Positions 17,655 to 26,427 of a stretch of 64,000 bases of DNA are shown piece after piece. Origin of the DNA: an uncultured Lachnospiraceae bacterium (lineage in GTDB: Bacteria; Bacillota; Clostridia; Lachnospirales; Lachnospiraceae); the NCBI GenBank assembly GCA_947172705.1, contig CAMWCA010000004.1, forward strand, positions 1 to 64,000. The letters run 5' to 3'. A model generated the notes under the pieces. It saw only the letters and a list, made by a program, of their open reading frames with translations. It was not told where the DNA came from and ran no database searches. Position numbers and translations under genes: made by a program. Positions within the stretch are counted from its first letter, which is position 1, and each line of letters opens with the position of its first letter.

Positions 17655-17876
17655 ATGGGCAAGTGCATTAAGACCGGAGGCGTGGGCAAAAGCCCGGCAA
17701 TCGAAAAGATCAATCGCTTAAGCGAATTAACCAGCCGTATCCAGGCGGCGTCCATGCTGGAAAAACAGGCGTTTGAAAGGCAGGAGGAAAATGCCCGAAG
17801 GGATCTGGTAAGGAGAAGGCGGATCGCCGAAGAGTTTCATATCAGCTTTGCAGGAAAAGACGGGGACAGGAAATGA
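17655..17876 (+). CDS. Small conserved spike-module protein, copy 1
   Basis: The 73-aa basic, helical protein has an N-terminal motif KTGGVGKSPAIEKINRL, almost repeated in the homolog at 34938 (KIGGIGKNPAIDKVNRL). The rest is charged and different between copies. I recognise no family. Its fixed place between VgrG-like A and the DcrB-like adaptors, and the conserved N-terminus, suggest a small linker or chaperone of the spike. Its stop overlaps the next ATG by 4 nt, so translation is coupled. Confidence 0.75.
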   Translation: MGKCIKTGGVGKSPAIEKINRLSELTSRIQAASMLEKQAFERQEENARRDLVRRRRIAEEFHISFAGKDGDRK

Positions 17877-18415
17877 GGACGGTATTTGAAAGGGAAACGG
17901 AAGGGGCTGTTCAGGAGCAGATCAGGATGGTCAGCTGGCAGCCGCCGGAGGGAAAGCTGATGATGGAGCTGCCGGAGGGCTTTCGGGAGATGGAGGCTGA
18001 CCGGAGAAAGAGTTGTTATCCCTTAGGGAACAGACCCGAGATCATTTTGGAGCATGAGCAGGAGGAGGCGCAGATCACCCTTCAGCTTTTTGACCGGAAG
18101 ATGCTGCGGGAGGAAGTGGTGGCAGCCGCCGAACAGGTGCGGAAAACCACGGAGAAGACCTTTGTGCAGTATGAATGTATGCCTGTCCATTTATGGGAAG
18201 AGGGAAAAAACAGGGTGGGCTGGTTTTTGATGGGCTTGAAGGACAGAAAGCAGGAGCACATCAAGGCAGTATTTTCCCTGAAAGGGTGTATGACCCTGCT
18301 GACAGTCACCTATCCTGAGGAAAATAAAAAGAAGTGGAATGCCCTCTGCCGGTTGATGTTTGAAAGTATAAAGGAGTGTGAAGACCATGGAGCGGGTTAC
18401 AAACGAGGATTTTGA
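17873..18415 (+). CDS. DcrB/DUF1795-like adaptor 1, copy 1
   Basis: The 180-aa protein has no signal peptide. The pattern PPEGKLMMELPEGFREM, then YPLGNRPEIIL, a central helix, GWFLMGL and a final LLTVTYPEENKKKW..LFESI is like the DcrB/PsbP fold of DUF1795 proteins. Cytoplasmic DUF1795 members (EagR/EagT) are chaperones that load Rhs or other effectors onto VgrG in T6SS. That role fits the position between two VgrG-like genes. The homolog at 35137 has the same length. It overlaps the next gene. Confidence 0.6.
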   Translation: MRTVFERETEGAVQEQIRMVSWQPPEGKLMMELPEGFREMEADRRKSCYPLGNRPEIILEHEQEEAQITLQLFDRKMLREEVVAAAEQVRKTTEKTFVQYECMPVHLWEEGKNRVGWFLMGLKDRKQEHIKAVFSLKGCMTLLTVTYPEENKKKWNALCRLMFESIKECEDHGAGYKRGF

Positions 18416-18938
18416 TTCCCTGAGACTTCGGGTGAAAAGGAAATTTGCTTCTGAATCTCTTAAAAGTCAGGAAGCGGGGGAAAATCGGCAGGATTTTCAG
18501 TTGGGATTTTCTATCCGGATACCGGATGGGTTTGTCCGGGCTGACGAGAAAGCGGCGGAGAAGATCTACTGGTCCCAGAGGCGTCCAACCGTTATTTTGC
18601 TTATCGGGGAAGGAAAGGCGGGGCTTACCTTTCAGGCTTTGGAGGAAGAGCTGCAGAGGGAGGATCTCTTCACGGCAAGAGAGATCCTCCGGGGCGTTTT
18701 ATCAAAGCTCGATTCCCGGACGGTGGTTTATGACACAGGAGAAGAAGGGGAGGTCCTGTGGCTTGATTACAAAAGCTTTGCAGGCAATGAGACGGTTTAT
18801 AATCTGGTATTCCTTTTTCAGGGCAATGAAAAGAAGATACTGGGAAGCTTTTATTGCAGCTTTGAGGCGTACGACAGGTGGCGACCTGAGGTATTGGACA
18901 TGCTGAACACCATTGAAACAAAGGAGAATGCAGAATGA
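18387..18938 (+). CDS. DcrB/DUF1795-like adaptor 2, copy 1
   Basis: This 183-aa protein is of the same general type as the preceding gene: FSIRIPDGFVRAD, RRPTVILLIGEG, a central helix, then EVLWLDYKSF..YNLVFLFQGNEKKILGSFYCSF and a final helix. The homolog at 35654 keeps GNFHCSFQRYDIWKPVILKLL against GSFYCSFEAYDRWRPEVLDML. ATG 18387 is chosen because the AAGGAG site (18371-18376) fits it and is too near GTG 18378. A pair of such proteins between two spike genes suggests separate chaperones for the two spikes or their cargo. Family assignment rests on pattern only. Confidence 0.55.
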   Translation: MERVTNEDFDSLRLRVKRKFASESLKSQEAGENRQDFQLGFSIRIPDGFVRADEKAAEKIYWSQRRPTVILLIGEGKAGLTFQALEEELQREDLFTAREILRGVLSKLDSRTVVYDTGEEGEVLWLDYKSFAGNETVYNLVFLFQGNEKKILGSFYCSFEAYDRWRPEVLDMLNTIETKENAE

Positions 18939-20335
18939 AAGAATACTATATTCACACGGAACCTCTTGGTTTCCTTTCCATTCTGGAGCTGCAGATACAG
19001 GAGGAAACAGGGGCACACGGAACCATGACGGTTACGGGGTACATAGAGGACGAGAAGGAGGAGGAATATCTTGCCCGGCTTACCGGAGAGGTGTGGGAAA
19101 AGGTGGAAAAGGTGGGGAAGGATGGAGACAGGCAGATCCTCTTTTGGGGCGTTGTCACGGATTTCTCCATTGACAGCGGGTATCATCAGAAGAAAATGAC
19201 CCTGAGGATCACCACGGGAAGCTGTCTGCTGGATCGGGAATGGCATTTCAGATCCTATCAGGACAGCGCCCTTTCCTATGAACAGATCTTTGACGGAATT
19301 ATGGAGAAGTATCCTGAGGGGAAGGCTGTGTTCAATGCCGCCATGGGGCAGACAGAGGGACGGCTGATCTTACAGCATCATGAGACGGACTGGCAGTTTT
19401 TAAGCCGTCTTGCCAGCAGAAAGCATCAGTTCCTTGTGGCGGAGCCATGGAGGAAAGGGGTAGTGGTCGCTTACGCCCTGCCTAAGGGGCGCAAGGTGGA
19501 TTTCCCGGAGCATGGAAAATACACCATGAAAAAGGAACTGGAGGAATATCGGCTAAAAAGAGGGAAAGGGCTTTCGGAACTGAGGGAGGAGGATTTCCTG
19601 ACCTGTATCTGCCGGTGCAGGGAGCATTATCAAATCGGAGATTATATGGATATTCAGGGGAGAAGGCTGTACATATATAGGATCGACAGCCGCCTGGAAG
19701 GGGGCGAAATGCTTCATGACTGCTATTTACGGTCAAAGGAAGGAATGGCAGTTCCCCAGGTTTATGGCAGGGAGCGGGCAGGAATCTCTCTGGATGCAAT
19801 GGTTCGGAAGGTGAAGGAAGACAAGGTGCAGGCGGAGCTTCTGGGGGATGAGAACAGGGGACAGAAGATCGATCTCTGGTATCCCTACAGCACCGTTTAT
19901 TCTACCCAGGACGGAACCGGCTGGTATTGTATGCCGGAACCGGGGGATATGGTGCGCCTTACCATTCCCGGAAGAGAGGAAGGGGAGGCGTTTGTCGTCA
20001 ACTCCGTCCATATGGCGACGGAAAGTGAGGACAGAAAAGATCCCAATGTGAAGTCCTTTAAGAGCAAGTATCAGAAGGAAGTGCGTTTTACCCCGGATTC
20101 CATTGTGATCACCAATAATCAGGGGACAAGGATCGAGCTTACGGATCAGGAGGGAATTCATATCGTCAGCGCCCATTCGGTTCTTTTGGAGGCGGCGGAG
20201 GATATTACCGTTTCCAGCGATACCGGCTCCCTGATGGTGGCGGGAACCTCGTCCGTCAGCTTCAAGCAGGGCGGAACGGGGATTCTGCTGGACAAGGGAA
20301 TCAGCTTTACAGGCGGGGAATTGAAGGTACAGTAG
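18935..20335 (+). CDS. VgrG-like spike protein B, copy 1
   Basis: The 466-aa protein has a gp27-like N-terminal part with HHETDWQFLSRLASRKHQF (about 149-167), an OB-fold part with GTGWYCMPEPGDMVRLTIPG (about 326-345), and a C-terminal gp5-like beta-helix (about 385-466) of regular short strands: VRFTPDSIVITN, RIELTDQEGIHIVS, SVLLEAAEDITVSS, GISFTGGELKVQ. Its copy at 36249 has exactly the same length. It overlaps the adaptor 2 gene by 4 nt. Since form A lacks such a long helix, A and B may form different spikes, or one hub with two subunit types. Confidence 0.82.
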   Translation: MKEYYIHTEPLGFLSILELQIQEETGAHGTMTVTGYIEDEKEEEYLARLTGEVWEKVEKVGKDGDRQILFWGVVTDFSIDSGYHQKKMTLRITTGSCLLDREWHFRSYQDSALSYEQIFDGIMEKYPEGKAVFNAAMGQTEGRLILQHHETDWQFLSRLASRKHQFLVAEPWRKGVVVAYALPKGRKVDFPEHGKYTMKKELEEYRLKRGKGLSELREEDFLTCICRCREHYQIGDYMDIQGRRLYIYRIDSRLEGGEMLHDCYLRSKEGMAVPQVYGRERAGISLDAMVRKVKEDKVQAELLGDENRGQKIDLWYPYSTVYSTQDGTGWYCMPEPGDMVRLTIPGREEGEAFVVNSVHMATESEDRKDPNVKSFKSKYQKEVRFTPDSIVITNNQGTRIELTDQEGIHIVSAHSVLLEAAEDITVSSDTGSLMVAGTSSVSFKQGGTGILLDKGISFTGGELKVQ

Positions 20336-20363
20336 CCGCCGGGACAGGAGAACGGAAGAGAAG

Positions 20364-20969
20364 ATGGCACACATTCAGGAGCGGAGGGAGGAACTGCTTC
20401 TTGCGGCGGATCAGCTGGAAAAGGAGCAGTTTGCAAAAAGCATCAGGAAGCTGGAGGAAACTTACCGGAAAAAGGAGCTTCGGGACAAAATAATGGAAGC
20501 CTTCTCCGGGCTGGCAGTACAGTGGCGGAAAGACTCCGGGGAAGGGAAAAAGGCGGCATGTTTGGGCGTCTGTTTCCTGTACAGCAGCATTGTGAGAAGG
20601 GACTATAAGTTAAAGTTAATTCTCATGGGCGAGGAATTGTGGCTGGAAGAGGATCAGGCGGAGGCGGTGTGGAAGCCGGAGGGATTTTTTGAACCCTTTG
20701 AGACGGATATGGAGGCTGTTATCGAGGGGCTTCAAAAAAGGTTTATCCGTCTGTGCAAAGCGGAGGAGGACGCGGTAAGGCTGTGGTGCGTGGAATATTA
20801 TTTTGCGGCGCTCCGTTGTCTGTGCGCAGATATGGCGGAGGAGATCATGGCATGTAAGGAAATGGAAGAACTGAACAGAACAGAGGGTTTTTATCTGTTT
20901 TGCGGGCACGATCAGGGGGAGGGAGAGATCCTCTGGAGAGAAAAGAAGGAGCAGACCGAAGATGTGTAG
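20364..20969 (+). CDS. Unassigned X-family protein, copy 1 (X-Y pair)
   Basis: This 201-aa helical, charged protein has no signal peptide and no family that I recognise. It is homologous to the proteins at 40112 and 45284: all have a helical N-terminus, then GKKAACLGVCFLYSS / GQKADIGYLVFSFLRSS, and a later helix EEDAVRLWCVEYYFAALRCL / AKEQYIGYYESFLYRMI. It always precedes a Y gene. Here the pair sits directly behind VgrG-like B; the other pairs follow effector or immunity genes. It could be an adaptor, a baseplate part or an immunity protein. Confidence 0.7.
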   Translation: MAHIQERREELLLAADQLEKEQFAKSIRKLEETYRKKELRDKIMEAFSGLAVQWRKDSGEGKKAACLGVCFLYSSIVRRDYKLKLILMGEELWLEEDQAEAVWKPEGFFEPFETDMEAVIEGLQKRFIRLCKAEEDAVRLWCVEYYFAALRCLCADMAEEIMACKEMEELNRTEGFYLFCGHDQGEGEILWREKKEQTEDV

Positions 20970-21423
20970 GAGATCAGAATATTTCATTCTTTCCGGGCAG
21001 AGTGGCAATCCCATTCCCAGGCTGGAGAGCTGGTACGGCAGGCTGGATGTGCGGAAGCTTACAAGGGAAGCATACCGGGAACTGCCCGACCGGGTGATGC
21101 AGAATATGAAAACAGGAACGGACATTCTCTATCCGGATATTCTGTTTGCCCCCTTTTTACTGGTGTCCAGAGAGGCGATGAATGTGATCTGGATGTATGA
21201 GGAGGAGATGCCTTTTATATTTGCCGCATTGTTCGATACGGATAAAGGCGAAAGCGCATCCTACTATATACCGATTTTAGCGGAAAAGGAGGAATGCGGG
21301 GAAGCCTTATACCGGGTGAAAAAACGAGACGGATGGGAAGTCCGGATCAGGCTTGATCTGGCGGAAAGTCTGCTCCGGCGGGGAGCGGAGGGAATGGAGC
21401 TGTCAGAAACAGCAGTAACGTAA
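20962..21423 (+). CDS. Unassigned Y-family protein, copy 1 (X-Y pair)
   Basis: The 153-aa protein overlaps the X gene by 8 nt. It shares with the proteins at 40731 and 45907 the line PDILFAPFLLVSREAMNVI..YEEEMPFIFAAL / PDLLLMPCVLLSKCFMETALMY..LLYKGVKL, a YYIPIL/YFLPVIEE strand and the end RLDLAESLLRRGAEGMELSE / RLDFVESLLMRGVKGVTMTE. It resembles in outline Imm11/DUF1629-type proteins, but not enough to name it. The constant coupling to X suggests a two-protein complex. Confidence 0.7.
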   Translation: MCRRSEYFILSGQSGNPIPRLESWYGRLDVRKLTREAYRELPDRVMQNMKTGTDILYPDILFAPFLLVSREAMNVIWMYEEEMPFIFAALFDTDKGESASYYIPILAEKEECGEALYRVKKRDGWEVRIRLDLAESLLRRGAEGMELSETAVT

Positions 21424-21440
21424 GAGGAAAGGGGAAGCAC

Positions 21441-21983
21441 ATGAACCGCAAAATTACACTTGACATAGCAATTCTGATATCCGCCGTCACAGGCATCATT
21501 CTATCCTGCGTTTATCTGGATGAACCGGCGGAAAAGCAGGCAAGTCTTCTGCTCCTTACGGCAGTGGGGATTTTCTTCCTTATTCTGGCGATGACAGACG
21601 TGGGAGGAAGAGCACGGGAGGAAAGCCGCAGGGGGCGACCTAAGGGCATATCTGAAATTTTACTCCTGGGAGAGGAAAACAACATCACGGCGATCTGGGA
21701 CATTTACGGTAAAACTTCTATCGTATTTGGAAAGGACGAGCGGGAAAATCAGGTGGACATTGATCTGAAAGGCACCGACTATGCGGGAACCATCGACGGC
21801 GAACACGCGGTGATGAATTATAGCAACGGATGCTGGTACATAGAGGATCTGGACAGTGAGAACGGCACAAGGCTACAGAGAGGCGGCGAGGGGAAGAAGT
21901 ACAGAGTATCTTCCCGGGAACCCTGCAAGGTGGAAAAGAACGACATTATTTATCTGGGGCTTGCCCCGATCAAAATACGTTAA
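21441..21983 (+). CDS. Membrane FHA-domain protein
   Basis: The 180-aa protein has two N-terminal transmembrane helices (about 6-25 and 33-52) and a cytoplasmic FHA domain (about 85-180): TSIVFGKDERENQVDIDL, the conserved H in DGEHAVMNY and ..DLDSENGTRL. FHA domains bind phosphothreonine peptides. In T6SS, an FHA protein is switched by a Ser/Thr kinase-phosphatase pair, and PP2C genes follow here, so this could be the membrane receptor of a phospho-switch for the machine. SD AGAGGAAAGGGG precedes ATG 21441. Confidence 0.85.
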   Translation: MNRKITLDIAILISAVTGIILSCVYLDEPAEKQASLLLLTAVGIFFLILAMTDVGGRAREESRRGRPKGISEILLLGEENNITAIWDIYGKTSIVFGKDERENQVDIDLKGTDYAGTIDGEHAVMNYSNGCWYIEDLDSENGTRLQRGGEGKKYRVSSREPCKVEKNDIIYLGLAPIKIR

Positions 21984-22002
21984 AAGGAAGGATAGATAAA
22001 AT

Positions 22003-22500
22003 ATGAGCAATTTAATCAGATGTCAGAACGGTCATATGTTTTCCGGCAGGCGGTACGGAACCATCTGCCCTTACTGCAATATTGAAACGGCAACAAGAGA
22101 AAAGAAGGAAACCGGGCAGACGGAGATCATGGCGGAGGAATCCCTGTTTTTACAGGAGGAGCGTCCGGTGTGCGGCTGGATCGTCTGTGTGGAAGGACCC
22201 CGGAAGGGCAAGGACTATAAGATCGTGGCGGGAAAGAACTTCGTGGGAAGAGCGGACGACATGGATATTCAGATCCTTGGGGATAATCAGATTTCCCGCA
22301 GAAACCACTGTGTCATTGTCTACGACGAAAAGAAGGAAAAAACCCTTATACTGCCCGGGGACAGCAACGGCATGGTTTATCTGGGGGATGATGCAGTGTA
22401 TGAGCCCACCGCTTTGACAGCCTATGGGGTGATAGAGATGGGGGAGAGTAAGTTTGTGTTTATTCCTTTTTGCGGTGAATATTTCACCTGGAAAGAGTAG
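22003..22500 (+). CDS. Zinc-ribbon plus FHA-domain protein
   Basis: The 165-aa soluble protein opens with a zinc ribbon (Cys7 and the CPYC pair in RYGTICPYCN) and carries an FHA domain (about 62-160): KNFVGRADDMDIQI..ISRRNHCVIVYDE, with the canonical Arg in GRADD and SRRNH, then LPGDSNGMVYL. It should bind phosphothreonine partners in the cytoplasm. It follows the membrane FHA gene by 19 bp and precedes the PP2C gene by 11 bp, so the four genes form a phospho-signalling block inside the injection cluster. Confidence 0.88.
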   Translation: MSNLIRCQNGHMFSGRRYGTICPYCNIETATREKKETGQTEIMAEESLFLQEERPVCGWIVCVEGPRKGKDYKIVAGKNFVGRADDMDIQILGDNQISRRNHCVIVYDEKKEKTLILPGDSNGMVYLGDDAVYEPTALTAYGVIEMGESKFVFIPFCGEYFTWKE

Positions 22501-22511
22501 GAGGAAGGGGT

Positions 22512-23342
22512 ATGTCACTGGAAAAAGGGATGCTGCTGGTTATTTACCTGCTGATTCTTGCGCTGGCGTTTCTCCGCTTTTTCACCAGAGAAAAGGGAAA
22601 GGTGATGAGGCGTTTTGCGGTGGGCAAGGCAATGACCATCGGAAACCGTCAGGTGCAGGAGGACGATTTTGGAATCTGCCAGAGTCAGGGAGGATTTCTG
22701 GCGGTGCTGGCGGACGGCATGGGCAAAAACTATGGGGGAAGGGTGTCCTCCCGAATTGCAGTGGACACCATGAAGGATCTTTTTGAAGGATATCAGGAGA
22801 CGGAGAATCCCGCTTACTTTTTCCAGCGCGCCTTCCGCACGGTCAATCGGGAGATCTTGAAGGAACTGGACGATGGAAGAGGCGGCACAAGCCTGTGCGC
22901 CGTTTTAATCCGGGATAACTGTCTGTATTATGCGGTGGCGGGCAATGTGAAGGTTGCGGTGTTCAGAAAAGGAAATCTGGTGCCTCTCTCCACAGGGCAT
23001 ACCATCGACATGCTTGCCCGGGAGCGGTTTATGCAGGGAAGGATCAGCAGGGAAAAGGCGCTCCGGATGCTGGAAAACAAGCGGATGTACAATTATCTGG
23101 GGCAGGACGGCTTTCAGGAGATCGAATTTTTTGACGCGCCGGTGCGGCTGAAAGAAAAGGATATTGTGGTGCTGATGAGCGATGGGCTTTACGAGGGCGT
23201 GGACTGGCAGACCATCGAGGAGCTTTTGGGCGGGAAAAAGAAGTGCCAGCAGAAGGCTTACGAGATCATAGAGATGATCAACGCCGGAAATCAGAAGGAT
23301 AAGGACAATGCCAGCCTTGTTTTGGTGGAGGCGGGCATATAA
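22512..23342 (+). CDS. PP2C-family Ser/Thr protein phosphatase
   Basis: The 276-aa protein has one N-terminal membrane helix (about 5-20) and a cytoplasmic PP2C domain (about 35-276). The metal-binding motifs are present: QEDDFG, LADGMGKNYGG, GGTSLCAVLI, VVLMSDGLYEGV and the final KDNASLVLV. It should remove phosphate from Ser/Thr of partners recognised by the FHA proteins, as PppA does in T6SS. No kinase gene lies in the window. It has its own SD (GGAGGAAGGGG). Confidence 0.9.
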   Translation: MSLEKGMLLVIYLLILALAFLRFFTREKGKVMRRFAVGKAMTIGNRQVQEDDFGICQSQGGFLAVLADGMGKNYGGRVSSRIAVDTMKDLFEGYQETENPAYFFQRAFRTVNREILKELDDGRGGTSLCAVLIRDNCLYYAVAGNVKVAVFRKGNLVPLSTGHTIDMLARERFMQGRISREKALRMLENKRMYNYLGQDGFQEIEFFDAPVRLKEKDIVVLMSDGLYEGVDWQTIEELLGGKKKCQQKAYEIIEMINAGNQKDKDNASLVLVEAGI

Positions 23343-23357
23343 AAGGGAAACTTTGTC

Positions 23358-25166
23358 ATGAGAAAATACAACAGCAGCTTTAAGACCGCCTTTATTTCGG
23401 AGGCGGGAAGCAAACTTGAAAATAACGATTATTTTGGATTTGTGGAGCTGGATCAATACGCCTGCTATGTGATCGCTGACGGCATCACCGACATGCGGAA
23501 CTCCGAAAGCGCCAGGGTGGCGATCGAGGCGGTGGTCAACGCCTTTCAGAACGCGCCGGGCATCAGCAGGGGCAAGGTGAGGAGCTATCTCCGCGCCGCC
23601 AATAACCAACTGCTGCAGGGGAAAAGCTACGAAAAGCTGAAAGCCTCCGTTACCGTGGTGGTAACGGACTATCAGAAATGCCGATACGGCTATGCGGGGA
23701 ATACCCGCTTCAGACTTTACCGGGACGGGAGAATGCACATCGCCTCCTTCGACATGTCCTTAAGCCAGAATCTGGTTCAGGAGGAGAAGCTTACAGGGGA
23801 CAAGCTTGCGGAGCATGAGGAGCGGAATAATCTGTATTCTTACTTTGGCAGGAAAAGGTTTAATCCTTTTATTTCAAAGAAGATCAAGCTTAAGAACAGC
23901 GATATTATTACCCTGTGTACCAGAGGGATCTGGGAAAACGTGGACGAGGGGGAGCTGGGGGATGTATTTGCAGAGGCAGGGAACGAGCCGGGAGAAGAGT
24001 GCGACAAGGTAGAAGATCTGCTTCTTTCCAGACAGCCGGAAAACTTGGACAATTACACCTTCGCCGCCATTTACATAGACAAGGTATTCATCGATCCGGC
24101 GCGGAAGAAGCGGATCAAAAAGATCATTCTGATTTCGGTGATCGCTGCAGTGATAATATTGATCGTTTGTCTGGTAATCTTTCTCTGGCGCAGAAATCGG
24201 GCGCAGAAAAGGGAGGACATGGAGCAGTACTTTGCCAACGTAGAAACCTACATGGAGGACAACAACTTTATCCGCGCCAAGGAGGAATGCGAAAAAGCCT
24301 TTGAGCTTGCTCAGAAGCTGAGAGACGGAGAACTGGAAGATCGGTATAATGCCTACCTGATCAGCCTGGAATCGGTGATCGCCGCCGACGACTGCTATGA
24401 GGAGGGAGATTATACCCAGGCGAAGGACGCTTATCTCACGGCAAAGGCGAGGGTACGCCATGCGGACAATGCGGGGCTGCCCTACATCGAGAAGAAGCTG
24501 AACCAGATCGGAGAATACGAGCAGGTATTTGACGGCATCGAACTGGGAGACCGTCTGTTGGAGCTGGAGAGCTTTGAACTGGCGGAGGAAAAGTATCTGG
24601 AAGCAAAGACCCGGGCGGCGTCCATCTATTTTGCCCAGGGCAAGGAGCAGGCGCTGGACGCGTTGGATGTTTTGTACGAGAAGTGGAGCGCGGCGCGGGA
24701 GGAAGAGGAAGAAAAAAGCGCCCAGCAGGCGGCGGCGCAGGTTTCCGCGGCGGATATTGTGAAACAGGGGGATCAGGCGTGCAGTGAGAAGGACTATGAC
24801 GGAGCAATGGTGTTTTACCTGATTGCCCTGGAAAAGTACAGCGATTTAGAAGATACGGTGCAGATCACCCTTTTGAATAAGAAGATCGCGGCGCTGGGAG
24901 AAAAGCAGGCGGAGACAGAGGCACGGCTGGAAGAAGCGAAGCTTCTGGAGGAGCAGGCGCGGCAGGCGGACGAGGAGAAGAATTACGAGCAGGCAAAGGC
25001 GCAGTACCAGTACGCCAAGGCAGTCTACACAGAGCTGGGAAAGGACAACAAGGCAAACGAGGTTCAGGGGAAAATAGATATTGTGGACACCAAGACGGCA
25101 CAGCAGGAGAAGGAAGAGGCAAAGGAAAAAGGAACTGTAAGCGGGAACGAATTAAATGATGAATGA
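23358..25166 (+). CDS. PP2C-like membrane protein with degenerate active site and helical repeat tail
   Basis: Of the 602 aa, residues 1-245 are PP2C-like: KLENNDYFGF, VIADGITDMRNS, KASVTVVVTD and the end LDNYTFAAIY. The third metal motif, SDG in the preceding gene (VLMSDGLYEG), is here TLCTRGIWEN, so the Asp is lost. A transmembrane helix (about 254-276) follows, then a tail of TPR-like repeats (about 290-480 and 500-575: ARAKEECEKAFELA, ADDCYEEGDYTQAKDAY, GDQACSEKDYDGAMVFYLIALEKY). The tail should lie outside the membrane. It may be a pseudophosphatase that senses an outside signal and docks the phospho-switch (inference). Confidence 0.82.
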   Translation: MRKYNSSFKTAFISEAGSKLENNDYFGFVELDQYACYVIADGITDMRNSESARVAIEAVVNAFQNAPGISRGKVRSYLRAANNQLLQGKSYEKLKASVTVVVTDYQKCRYGYAGNTRFRLYRDGRMHIASFDMSLSQNLVQEEKLTGDKLAEHEERNNLYSYFGRKRFNPFISKKIKLKNSDIITLCTRGIWENVDEGELGDVFAEAGNEPGEECDKVEDLLLSRQPENLDNYTFAAIYIDKVFIDPARKKRIKKIILISVIAAVIILIVCLVIFLWRRNRAQKREDMEQYFANVETYMEDNNFIRAKEECEKAFELAQKLRDGELEDRYNAYLISLESVIAADDCYEEGDYTQAKDAYLTAKARVRHADNAGLPYIEKKLNQIGEYEQVFDGIELGDRLLELESFELAEEKYLEAKTRAASIYFAQGKEQALDALDVLYEKWSAAREEEEEKSAQQAAAQVSAADIVKQGDQACSEKDYDGAMVFYLIALEKYSDLEDTVQITLLNKKIAALGEKQAETEARLEEAKLLEEQARQADEEKNYEQAKAQYQYAKAVYTELGKDNKANEVQGKIDIVDTKTAQQEKEEAKEKGTVSGNELNDE

Positions 25167-26409
25167 AAAGAAGTTCGATTATGAAAGCTACATACAAAGA
25201 CAGCTGAAAAACATCGATGATCTGGATCAGCGGCGGTTTGCCAGGGAACTGCTTTTGGAGGGGCTGGGAAAAGTGTTCGCATGGACGGAGTCAAGATATG
25301 AGGCGCTGGAGCAGAGAGTCCTGCAGGAGCTGGAAATGCCCGGGGAGAAATTCAGCGTTTCCATGACGGTTGCCTCAAGAAAGGATTATGACCCCATCAA
25401 TTCCTTTTGGTTTCCCGTGTGTCCGGAGGACGTGGCGAAGAAGGAGCAGGGGGAAGGCAGAAGGATCTATCTGGCGGCTCCCGACCAGGCGCTTGGCAGG
25501 TTTATTCGGCAGGGCGTTGTGAAGGGGATCTGGGAGGAAGAAGGGAAGGAGCTTCTTTTCCACATCCGGAAGCCGGAACGCTATCGGGAGGCAATGAAAA
25601 GGCTTTATTCCCTGTTTGTGACCAACCATGTGCCGTGGCGGACGGTGCACATGGGGCACCTTGACCGCCTTTTTGAACTGACCGCGGAAGAAGAGATTCC
25701 CGAAAACGCTACAATAAACTTTCAGTGGGGCGAGTGGGAGGAAATGGTTCGGGAGGATATGATACCCCTGTGGAATCTGGAACGGCAGTCCATCTCCTCT
25801 CAGCAATACAGGATTCCTATTCTGGAGGAGGTTATTTATGAGTATACCTTTTTCCTGACGGACGAGAGGGCGGAGGGGGACGGCTATCTGATGGAGGCGG
25901 GAGAGGATATTCTGTCCATCCGCTACCAGGAAAACAGCGTTTTGATTAAGACAGGACGGCAGACCCTTCAAAACGTATGGGCGTACAGACTGCATCAGGA
26001 GGAGCCGCCCGGGGATACCTTTGGCTATGGAGATCCCATCCTTTCAAACCGCAGGAAGAACCATATGGCGGCAAGATACCTGCATCAGACGGGTAACTTT
26101 TTACAGACTCCCGCAGAGCTTGCAAGGAAGGTTCAGGAGCTGTCGGGAGATTATGAGATAGAGGTGTCGGGCTATGAGATCACAGACCGAGCCGGGTTGG
26201 AAAAGGCAGGGGAATCGGTGATTCTGGGGGATATGAATGAATTTTCCAGAATTCAGGTGTTTTCCCGGGACAGCAGGAACGTTCTGCTGATCCGGATGGA
26301 GGCAAAGGAAGGGACGCAGGATTTTCTGTGCCAGTCCCAGGCGAGGTACATTCTTTCCCAGCTGCAGATGGAATTTATGGAATACCAGTGTGCGGGAATA
26401 TTGCTTTAG
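25156..26409 (+). CDS. Unassigned cluster protein, candidate baseplate component
   Basis: The 417-aa soluble, acidic protein has a helical N-terminus (YIQRQLKNIDDLDQRRFAREL) and a mixed alpha/beta body. I recognise no family. The start overlaps the preceding stop by 11 nt and the next gene begins 18 bp later, so it is cotranslated within the machine operon. Length and position leave room for a TssF/TssG/gp6-like role, but no signature supports one. ATG 25159 is an equally good start. Confidence 0.75.
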   Translation: MMNEKKFDYESYIQRQLKNIDDLDQRRFARELLLEGLGKVFAWTESRYEALEQRVLQELEMPGEKFSVSMTVASRKDYDPINSFWFPVCPEDVAKKEQGEGRRIYLAAPDQALGRFIRQGVVKGIWEEEGKELLFHIRKPERYREAMKRLYSLFVTNHVPWRTVHMGHLDRLFELTAEEEIPENATINFQWGEWEEMVREDMIPLWNLERQSISSQQYRIPILEEVIYEYTFFLTDERAEGDGYLMEAGEDILSIRYQENSVLIKTGRQTLQNVWAYRLHQEEPPGDTFGYGDPILSNRRKNHMAARYLHQTGNFLQTPAELARKVQELSGDYEIEVSGYEITDRAGLEKAGESVILGDMNEFSRIQVFSRDSRNVLLIRMEAKEGTQDFLCQSQARYILSQLQMEFMEYQCAGILL

Positions 26410-26427
26410 AAACAGGGGGATCAGCCT

